Assembly (NCBI GenBank): GCA_964454265.1
Contig: CAYVXD010000031.1
Location: 1 to 34,146, forward strand
From: JAUWMI01 sp964454265
GTDB taxonomy: Bacteria; Sumerlaeota; Sumerlaeia; MWCT01; JAUWMI01
Direction of reading: 5' to 3'
DNA: 34,146 nt
The notes under the pieces were generated by a model. The model was not told the origin of the DNA and did no database searches. It saw only the letters and a program-made list of their open reading frames with translations. How positions within the stretch are numbered: the stretch's first letter is position 1; every line of letters begins with the position of its first letter. Of this stretch, positions 9,801-17,583 are shown one piece after another. Made by a program: the position numbers and the translations under genes.

Positions 9801-10321
9801 ATGAATCAACCACTACGGTGTGCACCTACGATTTTGAATGGGGTATGGACTTCTGGGCGCCCGCGGACGGCACCTTCAGATTTAGTGACCCTGTGTTTCT
9901 CTGGGAAGATGGAGCGTTGCATCTGCGGTCAATGACAAACACGAATACGTTCGGGTTCTGGCACAGCGATGGGATAGATGTAATTGTTGAGGAGAATCGC
10001 CTCTATCGTGGCACGTTTGAAGTGAGAACGGACGAACCTGATCGAAGCCGTGTGCCGCAGATGCGCCTACGGTTCAACACCGCCAATATGCAGGTATCGC
10101 GCTCTCTTGAAATCGCGAGCTTTGGTGATGGCGCCAATTCTCCAGGCACCACAAACACAACTTACGACCGGCTCTACTTCTTACCCCCAGCGAACTGCGT
10201 TGGCGAAGACCTGCTAGTCTCCTTCGACGTACTGAACTTCAATCCCGGAGACGCAGCCGAAGCCTCACTCATCCTCGACCGCGCCACAATCGAGACGCTC
10301 TCTCCTCCAGCCTCACCCTGA
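6860..10321 (+). CDS. Exported double right-handed beta-helix protein with Cys ladder, calcium-type linker and double C-terminal module
   Basis: 1153 residues from the ATG at 6860, chosen because GAGGGGG lies 7 bases upstream; a TTG 15 bases earlier has no such site. An unusually long N-terminal region with a hydrophobic core (ILLALICFFNFSLICAAA) is the signal peptide. Two parallel beta-helix blocks (about 40-390 and 432-805) consist of ~23-residue turns of the type GGGL..C.G.IQNNTISGNSA. They are joined by an Asp-rich segment (392-431; DSDGD, DTDGDGLIDGAE) like thrombospondin type 3 or other calcium-binding loops. Repeat A (about 821-986) and repeat B (987-1153) of the shared module follow. 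Each helix block ends in a CxDAG...DxGxDE motif (CVDAG/DMGCDE and CIDAG/DIGADE) common in bacterial surface beta-helix proteins. Likely role: adhesion or polysaccharide binding or cleavage at the surface; no catalytic site was recognised. Confidence 0.9.
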   Translation: MQKLRSQSRLAICKPASSPIPILLALICFFNFSLICAAAIIKVPQDYSTIQSAIDAASDGDEIIVSPGTYYEHVGLRGKNIILRSIDPKDPSVVASTIIDGKKASNVVGFKGTESPACILSGFTITNGKTLEGGGIYGSGTMATIENNIIANNIGYSGPPFGHGGGMYACNGIIQGNTISDNTAGWGGGLALCYGIIQDNTISGNSALSGGGLFGCGGSIRNNTITDNWASWYGGGLSACHGDIQNNIISGNSTTMHGGGLVSCAGTIQNNTISGNSANDYGGGLSECDGFIINCIIWGNSASTDSQLYGSSMPFYSCIQDWTSGGRGNILRDPEFVNPLSGDYRLQTDSPCVDAGNTYYLVGEYQADIEGECRVAGESVDMGCDEVGGSFDSDGDLLSDLDEASKGSNKSLRDTDGDGLIDGAEILRGTSPTAADSAAGITIPEAYLSIQQGLFLAFPQETITILPGMYKENIHFLGKNLILQSSNPFNWDIVSSTTIDGEALFCVISFKGTEDSTCAVRGLTIRNGATYGHYGYYYGGGISGNGTLATIEQNNILANSAYRGGGIDGCDGLIRYNAISGNSAYSGGGLGGCDGVIEKNTISGNSASEEGGGLGTCYAIIRQNTISGNAALHGGGLNYCQGPIHSNIISANSAIWTGGGLNTCRGLIQNNLISANSAYSGGGLFGCDGLIQNNTIWGNSAQRQGGGLYYCHGTINNCILWQNTASEGPQLYNCPEPSYSCIQDWVGGGTQNISSDPELVDPGNGDFHLCPTSLCIDAGSTASLVHDFEGDPRPWNGTNEPRGDGSDFDIGADEYIGPIGFDFTTSQEGWTTGSAPVAFSVPQYIYGQGCVTIMSQNNTDTFGFWVSPESAIPVNQYYLYRARFVVSTDVVETSLVPQIRLRVNSRNFQQADCLTIDSNVEGGASPTPEGTAYDLYFVPPTNDEYCMLAFDLLNFNPYDAAHAELALESVLVERFPLDVLDESTTTVCTYDFEWGMDFWAPADGTFRFSDPVFLWEDGALHLRSMTNTNTFGFWHSDGIDVIVEENRLYRGTFEVRTDEPDRSRVPQMRLRFNTANMQVSRSLEIASFGDGANSPGTTNTTYDRLYFLPPANCVGEDLLVSFDVLNFNPGDAAEASLILDRATIETLSPPASP

Positions 10322-10328
10322 TCTAACC

Positions 10329-10375
10329 GTAGGGGCGGGGTGACCCCGCCTGAGGCGGGTAAACCCCGCCCCTAC
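10329..10375. repeat. GTAGGGGC palindrome, copy 3 (long)
   Basis: Outer arms GTAGGGGCGGGGT and ACCCCGCCCCTAC enclose a second pair of complementary GC-rich words (ACCCCGCC and GGCGGGTA...). It begins 8 bases after the beta-helix gene stop codon and looks like a nested or expanded member. Confidence 0.9.
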
Positions 10376-10390
10376 AATAATTTTCAACAC

Positions 10391-10418
10391 CTAAGGGCAC
10401 GCTGCGGCGTGCCCCTAC
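10391..10418. repeat. GTAGGGGC palindrome, copy 4 (imperfect left arm)
   Basis: Same core as copy 1, but the left end reads CTAAGGGC instead of GTAGGGGC. It lies 15 bases after copy 3, so two members are side by side between convergent genes. Confidence 0.8.
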
Positions 10419-10436
10419 TTTAGACCTTTAGACCGA

Positions 10437-10455
10437 GGCCGAATCTGCTTCGGCC
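10437..10455. terminator. Hairpin between convergent genes, possible end of the superoxide reductase operon
   Basis: GGCCGAA and TTCGGCC form a 7-bp stem around TCTGC, 10 bases beyond the superoxide reductase stop. There is no T-run on either side, so terminator function is uncertain. Confidence 0.35.
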
Positions 10456-10464
10456 CAATTTGAT

Positions 10465-10863
10465 CTAATTGGCTTGGACCTTGATCTCCTTAGCGGACTG
10501 CCAAAGTCCGTGGATATTGCATAAAGCCAGGGCATACAGTGTGCCCGGCTTGCTGATCTTGAGCGAGGCCGTGGCTTGATGGTGCGTGTAGACGGGCCCT
10601 TTGTTCGCTCCCTGCGCGGACTCGCCATGTGCTCTGAATTCATAGTGCCCGACCTGATAGGTGAACTTTTCGCCCTCTGGATGGAAGAATAGCGAGATCC
10701 AGGGGATATGGTGCTCGGTTGTGTTTGGGTGGGCGATCTCTTTCCCCAGGCTGACCTTCACCTCGAACAGCTCATCTGCCTTCACCTGGTCAGGGCACTC
10801 GATGACCGGCACGTGCTTTTCCGTTTTCCAGTCCGCTTCCTGAATCCGTTCTCCAAGTTTCAT
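10465..10863 (-). CDS. Superoxide reductase (neelaredoxin type, one iron centre)
   Basis: 132-residue cytoplasmic enzyme that reduces superoxide to hydrogen peroxide without making oxygen, typical of anaerobes. The square-pyramidal Fe(His)4Cys ligands are visible: His17, His45, His51, His118 and Cys115 (in LCNIHGLW). The sixth-position Glu15 and the conserved Lys16 (EKHVP) are also present. The rubredoxin-like iron domain of two-iron desulfoferrodoxins is absent, but a separate gene two places upstream encodes it. Start chosen at 10863: AAGGAG lies 9 bases upstream of it, whereas two earlier in-frame ATGs touch or overlap that site. The upstream ferritin stop codon lies 5 bases before this start, so translation is probably coupled. 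Electrons may come from the operon's desulforedoxin (inference). Confidence 0.93.
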   Translation of the reverse strand: MKLGERIQEADWKTEKHVPVIECPDQVKADELFEVKVSLGKEIAHPNTTEHHIPWISLFFHPEGEKFTYQVGHYEFRAHGESAQGANKGPVYTHHQATASLKISKPGTLYALALCNIHGLWQSAKEIKVQAN

Positions 10864-10868
10864 TCTCA

Positions 10869-11363
10869 TCATCTCCTTTTCATCATTTCCATATCTTCCA
10901 GGAGAGATTGAAGGTCTTCTTCATGCTCTACCTCATCGGCAAGGATTTCGAGCAGCATATTGTAGGTAATTGGGTCTTTGTCCTGAACGGTTTCACTCAA
11001 ACGTTTGTAGACGTCAATTGCACATTGCTCGCCTTTTATATTCTGTTTTAACAGGGTCTTTACAAAAGGATCTTCAGGAGCGTCGTAGCCACAGTTGCTC
11101 ATTTTATACCAATCTGCGGGCTTAAGGATAGGTGTGCCACCGAGCTGTATCATTCTGTCAGTAAGCATTCCCGCGTGTTTCAGCTCGTCTGCTGCATGCT
11201 CTTCAAGCTCTGCAACCACCTGCCCTCGCATCGGTCCTTTGGCTACCTTTGCCCCTATCCAGTACTGGTAGTAGGCTAACCACTCATCTGCGTACGCCTT
11301 ATTGAGCAACTTTATAAGTTTACTCACATCCATGCCGACTATCTCTTTTCCTTTTGTTCCCAT
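10869..11363 (-). CDS. Dps-like ferritin (DPSL/thioferritin type)
   Basis: 164-residue four-helix ferritin-like protein. Iron ligands resembling bacterioferritin are present: Glu27, Glu60 and His63 (ADELKHAG), Glu112, and Glu144 with His147 (DEVEHEE). Two cysteines, Cys91 (NCGYDAPEDP) and Cys114 (GEQCAIDVY), match the cysteine pair known in Dps-like proteins of archaea and anaerobes, which consume peroxide while storing iron. Start placed at 11363, 8 bases after AGGAGG; the ATG at 11369 is too close to that site. It lies in the middle of a three-gene operon, 12 bases after the desulforedoxin stop. Logical role: remove the peroxide made by superoxide reductase and store the iron. The family could also be called a rubrerythrin-like ferritin; the exact subfamily is less sure than the fold. 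Confidence 0.8.
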   Translation of the reverse strand: MGTKGKEIVGMDVSKLIKLLNKAYADEWLAYYQYWIGAKVAKGPMRGQVVAELEEHAADELKHAGMLTDRMIQLGGTPILKPADWYKMSNCGYDAPEDPFVKTLLKQNIKGEQCAIDVYKRLSETVQDKDPITYNMLLEILADEVEHEEDLQSLLEDMEMMKRR

Positions 11364-11375
11364 TCTCATTACCTC

Positions 11376-11510
11376 CTATTCACCTTCTTTTTCCACTTTC
11401 ATCGGTTGACCGCAGCAAACTAACTCTCCACCGCCAACTTCTTTTACTTCCACCACATTGCCACAGATTTCACATCTGTAGATTTCTCCAACCTTCTTAA
11501 CATTTGCCAT
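11376..11510 (-). CDS. Desulforedoxin (44-aa rubredoxin-like iron protein)
   Basis: Small gene beginning MANVKKVGEIYRCEICG and ending KVEKEGE, followed by TAG. Cys13-x-x-Cys16 and adjacent Cys32-Cys33 are the exact desulforedoxin FeS4 pattern, equal to the N-terminal domain of desulfoferrodoxin. A strong ribosome site (GGAGGTG) precedes the ATG, and the TAG stop overlaps the AGGAGG site of the next gene. First gene of the desulforedoxin, Dps-like ferritin and superoxide reductase operon. Probable role: pass electrons to the superoxide reductase. Clear identification despite the short length. Confidence 0.9.
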   Translation of the reverse strand: MANVKKVGEIYRCEICGNVVEVKEVGGGELVCCGQPMKVEKEGE

Positions 11511-12008
11511 CTGTTCACCTCCCTTAGGTAGTCAGGACTGATTTATTCATCATTTTTGCCCAATATTTCCAGCGCGATTCAACGAAAGTGTCAGTAAAGT
11601 TTTGTAATAATGCTTGGCTGAAGAGACGATTAATGTGCATCTCCAGCTGAGTTAGGCAAAAATAACGAAAAAGGGCGCTTTTGCATGGCTCTCAAAAAAG
11701 ATACTAGGACTTTGCTCCAAGTTTGGCAAGAGGTTTGTGCCCTAATTGAAGACCGCTCTCCTGCTTTTTGGCTCAAAACCAAGAGCACGGAAAAGTGGAA
11801 GATGATAGAGCGGCGTTTCTGGAAGCGCAGTTGAACGGAATATACTAAGAAGCGTTGTGGATGCCGAATAGGGCCATGATGACATGCTAGCTCCCTTCCT
11901 CAGAGAAAAAATCTGGAGAATTGAGTCACGTTTTTAACGGAGACGCTAACCGTAGAACCAGACGCGCAATTCGGCTGCTCTCCAGACATGATTCCTGGGA
12001 AGCAGGGG
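11511..12008. other. Gene-poor gap upstream of the oxygen-defence operon
   Basis: The operon promoter should lie in the first ~150 bases (minus strand), but no clear boxes were found. A 49-codon frame on the plus strand at 11685-11834 (MALKKDTRTLLQVWQE...) has only a weak upstream AAAGGG and no recognisable similarity; it might be a small protein but is not called. Nothing else was recognised. Confidence 0.4.
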
Positions 12009-12044
12009 AATAAGAAAAGCCGGACATCTCAATGGAGCCCGGCT
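12009..12044 (-). terminator. Intrinsic terminator of the exported beta-helix protein gene
   Basis: On the minus strand, AGCCGG and CCGGCT pair around a 15-base loop and are followed directly by TTTTCTTATT. It lies about 50 bases beyond the stop at 12095. Confidence 0.55.
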
Positions 12045-12094
12045 CGCACAATACCTTTTTCATCTGTCATCCACGTTGCCAGCTGAGATGCTTC

Positions 12095-13498
12095 TTACTG
12101 ATACAGCATCCAGACGGCTTCGGCTGCGGTTGGGGGTGGCCCCACATAGTCTGCACCACCAGCCAGCGGCTGATTCCCGACTCCGGCTGCGGAGTAGGCC
12201 GACGAGTCTACGTCCAGAAAATCGTCATTCACCGCCCCGCCAACTAGAAATGCGGTAGATACGAATTCCGGATCCGCGCCAATCACGTCCGTCGAATTAA
12301 TCGTTCCTTCGCCTTGAGTGGCCACGCTCAGGGCATTCGGTCCCGCGGTCACCAGCGCGCTGTTGCTCAGGTTGATCGTCCCGGCAGTGAGCAGGTTGAT
12401 CCCAACTTTCCCTGCTCCCGCAAAGATTGTGTTGACAATGGTGATCGGATTCGCTGGATCCTCTGCCTCCAGCTGCTTTGTGCCGTTGTTAAAAAACGTA
12501 CAGTCGGAAATGGTATAGGAGCCTGAAGGCCCAGTCACAAAGTCAATTCCGCAGTCGGTGTTGTTGGAAAAAATGCAGTGGCTGATTGTGACCGAGTCCC
12601 ACTGGCCTTCGCCCGTCACCGCATCGTTGAGGTTGGAATCACAAATCACATACTGCATTTCGAGAGTTCCGCCGCTGTCGAACTTACAAATGCCGCCACA
12701 ATCTCCTGCTGTACCCGGGTCATCATTTGTATTGTTGGTATAAATAAGAATCGGTTCTTCTTTTGTACCTATCAGGTTGACATTGTTAGACCCATTTGCA
12801 GAAATTGCCCGGTCCCCGATAAATGAGATGACGCAGCCTGGTCCGACGTTGAGGGTAATGCCCGACCCGTTGAGCCAGATACCTTCAGGGTTCGCGCTTG
12901 GCCCGTTCACTGCGGTGATGATGGTGTTATTGAGGTTGATCACCTTATTAGTATACGTGCCATAGCAGACCAGGGCATCGTCCATCATGACCTGGGTGGG
13001 TGAACCAACCGGAGCCGTCAGCCCATCCAGGCTCGCAGGCCCACCACTGTAATTTTCCGAGAGAATGCAGTTGTTAAAGGTTATAGTGCCCTCACCGCTG
13101 CCGCTGCTAATGAAATTGCCACCATGGGCGCTAGACGGAATCAAGATGAGGTCGTTAAAGACCACCTCCTGGCCAGCCGGTGGCAACACCAGGATCGCGT
13201 TGGCAGAAAAGGCCGCCTCTGTCGCCATTACAGTCGAGCGGCCCGTGCGGCCGTTGATCGTGAGCTGCACGTCAATTGTAGGAAGTGTCTCGTCGTAGCT
13301 TGCATCCAGCAGGTTGATCACATTCGGGTCGGCATTCCCGGCATTCGAACCACCTGAGCGAAAGCTGGTTATCGCTGCACTTAGCGTGGCAAAATCGCCA
13401 CCGCCGCCTGCTGTGACGGTCTGTGCGCTCGCCATTGCTGACAACAGGAGCGTGAGTGCAGTTAATCCAATAATGCAAATGCTTCTTTTTTGTCGCAT
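12095..13498 (-). CDS. Exported right-handed beta-helix-like protein without the double module
   Basis: 467 residues with a clear signal peptide (residues 1-25, ASA|Q). The body begins TVTAGGGGDFATLSAAI, the usual opening of parallel beta-helix proteins, and continues as short strands with Asn and Cys repeats (FNNCILSENY, ISHCIFSNNTDCG, ISDCTFFNNG). No catalytic residues were recognised. The tail PPPTAAEAVWMLYQ differs from the SPPASP endings of the module-bearing proteins, so it would be handled by a different surface or secretion route, or released. Ribosome site AGGAGGA precedes the ATG. It is divergent from the DUF58 operon and monocistronic, with its own terminator. Function unknown; surface adhesion or polysaccharide interaction is the reasonable guess. 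Confidence 0.8.
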   Translation of the reverse strand: MRQKRSICIIGLTALTLLLSAMASAQTVTAGGGGDFATLSAAITSFRSGGSNAGNADPNVINLLDASYDETLPTIDVQLTINGRTGRSTVMATEAAFSANAILVLPPAGQEVVFNDLILIPSSAHGGNFISSGSGEGTITFNNCILSENYSGGPASLDGLTAPVGSPTQVMMDDALVCYGTYTNKVINLNNTIITAVNGPSANPEGIWLNGSGITLNVGPGCVISFIGDRAISANGSNNVNLIGTKEEPILIYTNNTNDDPGTAGDCGGICKFDSGGTLEMQYVICDSNLNDAVTGEGQWDSVTISHCIFSNNTDCGIDFVTGPSGSYTISDCTFFNNGTKQLEAEDPANPITIVNTIFAGAGKVGINLLTAGTINLSNSALVTAGPNALSVATQGEGTINSTDVIGADPEFVSTAFLVGGAVNDDFLDVDSSAYSAAGVGNQPLAGGADYVGPPPTAAEAVWMLYQ

Positions 13499-13932
13499 AT
13501 TTATCCTCCTCTCCGAAGGAGCTTATGTTGTACAATTACACTCTTGCGCCCTAGATAACTACGACCTCTATGAAATTTATCTCACCCCCTCTTCGCAGAG
13601 TCTCTAAGTGGAATTAAATGAGATACACACATCTTACTTCTCCAAAAAGCAATACGTGCATTGCTTAGCTTCTAATTAGACTAAGATTAACGTGCCCATG
13701 AAGTCAAGCAATATTTGGCAATTGCCGGTCGCCCGGCGGCTTTGCGTGAGATTATTACATACTGATTTCCCGGACGAAGAAGTGGGGGTTAATTAAACCC
13801 CTACGGTGAAGTGCACGTCTTTGCGGAGATCAGGGAATTTTCTATTGTCATTGTGCACGTTCTGTGACATGATTGTAACTATTCCGTCTGGAAATATGCG
13901 TAGCGGTTCAGCAAGTTGAATTCTTCCGACAA
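13499..13932. other. Divergent intergenic region
   Basis: Contains promoters for the divergent beta-helix and DUF58 genes, not resolved. Visible structure: a GTAGGGGC-like palindrome at 13782-13804; a direct repeat of GTGCACGT at 13811 and 13853; and TGTCA...TGACA inverted words around 13847-13868 that could be an operator. No RNA gene seen. Confidence 0.4.
13782..13804. repeat. GTAGGGGC-like palindrome with AT core
   Basis: GTGGGGGTT and AACCCCTAC flank a short AT-rich centre; pairing is complete except for one G-T pair and the middle bases. Ends match the GTAGGGG...CCCCTAC family but the next base is T rather than C. It is the only member here not next to a double-module gene. Confidence 0.6.
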
Positions 13933-15087
13933 TTGGATGATAAGGTGAAGCTGCCCAAAGTGTTCATTGCCACGATTCGGCGGTGGGTGAAGGCGTGGCC
14001 GGGAAAGCGAAGGGGCCGACGTCTGACGCTAGAGGGAGCCCTTTTTATTGGGATCACGTTTTTTATTGGCGTTGCCGCAATGAACACCGGGACGAATCTG
14101 CTCTATCTAATTCTATCAATAATGCTCTCGCTTTTGATTACTTCAGGCGTGCTCTCCACAGTGACGCTGCGCAGTATTGAGGTAGACCGTATTGTGCCGA
14201 ACCACATTGCCGCAGAGGAGCAATTTCCGATCCAGGTGCTCATTCACAACCGCAAGCGGCTGTTCGCCTCCTATTCTTTGCGAGTGAGTGACTATCTGGA
14301 TGCGCACGAATGTATCGGGTCAACATTCCTCATGAAGATAGGCAGGCAGGAGCAGGCAAAGACGTTTTACTTCTGCGCATTTCCGCGCCGTGGTGTCTAC
14401 ACTCTCAAGTCTTTGCAGGTATCCTCGCGGTTTCCTTTTGGATTTTTCGAGCGCAGTATTACGTTTATCCGACCGCGCGAGATTATTGTCTATCCCCAGA
14501 TACTTAACATAACGCACTTACTGGAGGCGTCGCACGTGGATTTTGGTGAACACGATCGGGGTCGTAAAGGACCGGGCACGAGCCTCTACGGTCTGCGTGA
14601 GTACCAGAGTGGCGACAGTGCGCGTTTTATTCACTGGAAGGTATCAGCAAAGAGTGCCAAGCTGATGATTCGCGAATTCGAGCGCGAGGAGAAGCATAAG
14701 GTGAGCCTCTTCCTGAGCAACAGCTCGGCGCACCATAAGGATCCACACATTCAAGAGCAGTTCGAGAAAGCAATCGTTATGGTGGCGTCAATCGCGCACC
14801 ACCTGATATATAACGAATATCAGGTGCAGCTGTTCACGGCATCGGGCAAGATTCCATTCGCCACGGGTATCAATCATCTCTATCGCATTTTGCGCGCGCT
14901 CGCAATGATACAATTGCTGCCGCCCCAGGCCAGGCAGCTTGCGCCATCTCCCCCGGATGCCGATTCGGAGAACCTCTTTTTGCATTTTGATCCCACCAGT
15001 AGTGCTACCGAACTGTATGCTTTTTCGGCCCGGATCATTGACGTCAGCCAGTGGAAGGTTCAGGAGGGGAAGCTGGTCCAGGTATAG
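13933..15087 (+). CDS. DUF58 family membrane protein
   Basis: 384 residues. Two membrane segments (about residues 35-80) are followed by an extended beta region. The DUF58 core is GLREYQSGDSARFIHWKVSA with KLMIREFEREE, and a von Willebrand A-like fold follows. DUF58 proteins usually work with a MoxR ATPase and a membrane transglutaminase in envelope-related functions that are not well defined. Here the transglutaminase follows on the same strand after 96 bases, but no MoxR gene is adjacent. The TTG start at 13933 is uncertain: there is no strong ribosome site, and GTG codons at 13945 or later are alternatives. Confidence 0.88.
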   Translation: MDDKVKLPKVFIATIRRWVKAWPGKRRGRRLTLEGALFIGITFFIGVAAMNTGTNLLYLILSIMLSLLITSGVLSTVTLRSIEVDRIVPNHIAAEEQFPIQVLIHNRKRLFASYSLRVSDYLDAHECIGSTFLMKIGRQEQAKTFYFCAFPRRGVYTLKSLQVSSRFPFGFFERSITFIRPREIIVYPQILNITHLLEASHVDFGEHDRGRKGPGTSLYGLREYQSGDSARFIHWKVSAKSAKLMIREFEREEKHKVSLFLSNSSAHHKDPHIQEQFEKAIVMVASIAHHLIYNEYQVQLFTASGKIPFATGINHLYRILRALAMIQLLPPQARQLAPSPPDADSENLFLHFDPTSSATELYAFSARIIDVSQWKVQEGKLVQV

Positions 15088-15183
15088 TCGCGGGCTAAAA
15101 TGCCGTGAGTGCAGCAGACTGAGCCGTAGAGGAACCGGGCTAGTCTACGTTTTCGCCTGTGTGGCCGAGGAATGGAACATATC

Positions 15184-17583
15184 ATGACTCGCTCTGCATT
15201 TCCAATTAAGGTGATCTCGTACCTGATCGTGCTGTGGGGATATTCGGCCGTGGTGAGTACGGGTGTGCTGAATCCAAACATCGCGGTAGCTGTCTACGTA
15301 TTGATCGTGCTGAGTTGGTTTCGCCGTGCTCTTCGGCTCGATCTCTCACGGAGCAGCTGGTATCTGCTAACAGTACTCATGCTACTCATTACCGTGCATG
15401 TTGCCAACTATAACATTGTGGAAGGGTTGATATACTTTCTCGTTTACTTGGTGCTGAATAAGCTCTTCCAACCACAGCGGATTCGCGATGTGATCCAGCT
15501 GTTCACGCTGAGTTTCGTTCTGATTGTAGTAGCCGCAATTCTTACCGATTCAATTAATTTCGTCATTATTTCTATTGGCTACATCTTCCTGATGGTGGCG
15601 GGTCTTATTCTGCTGACGGTTGAGCGTGATGCGCAGCTGGCGAAGCGGCAGGCGGATCAGCGAGCACAGCAGATCAGCGCTGCACCGGTACGGCGCTGGC
15701 GAGCGCCCGCACTGAAGGAGATGAGTAAGCAAGCAACGGGAACCGTTTTCACCATCAATTTCTTTCTTAAGGTAGCCAGCATTACGGCAGTTGTGGTCTT
15801 TCTCTCATCATTTCTATTTGTGTTAATACCCCGGTATTCGATTCAGAGATTAATCAGCGGGCTGTTGCGACTCGAAAGGGGGCGGCTGACTGGATTTAGC
15901 GACCGAATAGATTTTCGATCAATGAGCAAGCTGCGAACTGATCCGACGGTAGTGATGCGGGTTCAGCCGCTGACGGAAGCCGATGAGCCGAACCGGCTGT
16001 TTGCGATTCGGGTACGCGGCACATCACTGGACCAATACATCGGCCGCGAATGGGTGCGCGGACCTCTGGCACGCCTCCAAGAATTTGCTATCGAAGACAG
16101 AACCCCACACTACAGGTTTGCCAGCCTGCCGTTTTTCGGCGGTTCGTCTATTAGACAACGTGTGTTCCTCCAGCCAATGCCCACGGGCTACGTCTTTGCC
16201 ATGGGATATCCAGTGATTTATCGGTTTCCCGAGCCCATGGCAATACTGGTGGACGAAGAGAGCGACTCGATCCAGCTTCTCGAAAACCGCAACACTCCCA
16301 TTTTTTATGAGGCTGTTTCGCTACTTGAACCCGAGCCGCGTAGTGACCCTGATCTCCCGGCAAAGAGCCGTGCGGCAGCCCAACCGTCAACCAATAGCCT
16401 GTCTGCTTCCTCGACCATAGCCGTAGAGCAACTACCAATTACCCAGGGGGCAATACCTTCAGCAGTTACCGGTCAGCAGCCTGCGCAAGGGACTTCTCCT
16501 GGTGCTAAGGGCCAGGCACGCCCCGAGGTGAGCTCAACGATACGCCGCTGGATTCAGCTTCTCTATCTTCAGCTTCCTCCCGATGAGTCCTATTCGCGTA
16601 TCCACGAGTTTGCGCGCGAGATAACTAAAACAGCGAAGACTAGCTTCGAGTGTGCGCGCGTCATTGAGGCATACTTGCAAACGAACTTCGCTTACCAGAT
16701 GGATGTACAGATGAGCGATACAGAGCATTTCTTGGAAGAGTTTCTTTTCACACAGCGCTCAGGCAACTGCGAGTATTTCGCCACTGCAATGGTTTATATG
16801 CTCCGAAGTCTTAGCATTCCTGCGCGTATCGTCACAGGTTACTACTCCAGCGAATGGAACGATTATGGCAATTATTTTGTAGTACGCCAGCAAAATGCCC
16901 ACAGCTGGGTGGAGGTATGGTTCGACAAGTTCGGGTGGATGACCTTTGACCCATCGCCGCCAACTGGCGTCGGGGGCAACGTTGCGCCGATGCCCCTGAT
17001 ACGACATATTCTCTGGTTTCTTGATTCTCTGCGGTTTCACTGGTACAAATATGTGATTGACTATGATTTCAGAGATCAGAGGGGTCTGATGCGCTGGGTT
17101 CAGAAGTGGTCAGCGCCCTTGTGGGGCACGGTAGGAAATGTGCTCAAAACCGTGCGCATGCTCACGCTGACGCTCAGCCCTCAGCAGTCGGGCGAGGTGC
17201 GCCTGTCTGCATTGTTTCTAGTTATTGTGCTGGTCGGGGCGCTGGGTGTAGTACTGTTTCTGCTGGTGCGAGAGCTGACTCGGGCCCGCGCGGCAAAGGC
17301 ACCGCTGGCTGGCTATAAAGGTGAAGGGCGGGTGGCGTTCTATAACATTATTCTCGCGAAACTCACTGCTCAGGGCTTTACACGACAATCTCAACAGACA
17401 CCGCGCGAATTTGCACACCGAGTTGTCTCACTTCAATCACTCTACTGCGACTTGATCCATGTCACGGAGTCCTACTACCGGGTGCGCTATAATCAGGGAA
17501 CGTTGACCCCGAAAGAGGAACGAATACTAAATCAGCTCCTGGCTCTCCTGGCTCAGCCTAACCGTGGCAGCATATCATCCTGA
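15184..17583 (+). CDS. TgpA/DUF3488-type membrane transglutaminase
   Basis: 799 residues. Several N-terminal membrane helices are followed by a periplasmic transglutaminase-like domain with the full papain-type triad: Cys529 in SGNCEYFATA, His573 in NAHSWVEVWF and Asp589 in TFDPSPP. A C-terminal helix near 680-705 is followed by a DUF4129-like cytoplasmic tail. A low-complexity Ser/Gln/Pro stretch lies before the catalytic domain. The start at 15184 was chosen because GAGGA ends 12 bases before it; an in-frame ATG at 15172 overlaps that site. Cotranscribed with the DUF58 gene. Family members are essential envelope proteins in Pseudomonas; the substrate is unknown. Confidence 0.92.
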   Translation: MTRSAFPIKVISYLIVLWGYSAVVSTGVLNPNIAVAVYVLIVLSWFRRALRLDLSRSSWYLLTVLMLLITVHVANYNIVEGLIYFLVYLVLNKLFQPQRIRDVIQLFTLSFVLIVVAAILTDSINFVIISIGYIFLMVAGLILLTVERDAQLAKRQADQRAQQISAAPVRRWRAPALKEMSKQATGTVFTINFFLKVASITAVVVFLSSFLFVLIPRYSIQRLISGLLRLERGRLTGFSDRIDFRSMSKLRTDPTVVMRVQPLTEADEPNRLFAIRVRGTSLDQYIGREWVRGPLARLQEFAIEDRTPHYRFASLPFFGGSSIRQRVFLQPMPTGYVFAMGYPVIYRFPEPMAILVDEESDSIQLLENRNTPIFYEAVSLLEPEPRSDPDLPAKSRAAAQPSTNSLSASSTIAVEQLPITQGAIPSAVTGQQPAQGTSPGAKGQARPEVSSTIRRWIQLLYLQLPPDESYSRIHEFAREITKTAKTSFECARVIEAYLQTNFAYQMDVQMSDTEHFLEEFLFTQRSGNCEYFATAMVYMLRSLSIPARIVTGYYSSEWNDYGNYFVVRQQNAHSWVEVWFDKFGWMTFDPSPPTGVGGNVAPMPLIRHILWFLDSLRFHWYKYVIDYDFRDQRGLMRWVQKWSAPLWGTVGNVLKTVRMLTLTLSPQQSGEVRLSALFLVIVLVGALGVVLFLLVRELTRARAAKAPLAGYKGEGRVAFYNIILAKLTAQGFTRQSQQTPREFAHRVVSLQSLYCDLIHVTESYYRVRYNQGTLTPKEERILNQLLALLAQPNRGSISS

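Noticed and set aside
11685..11834. 49-codon plus-strand frame MALKKDTRTLLQVWQE...
   Set aside because: Only a weak ribosome site and no similarity that I recognise; mentioned in the gap entry only.
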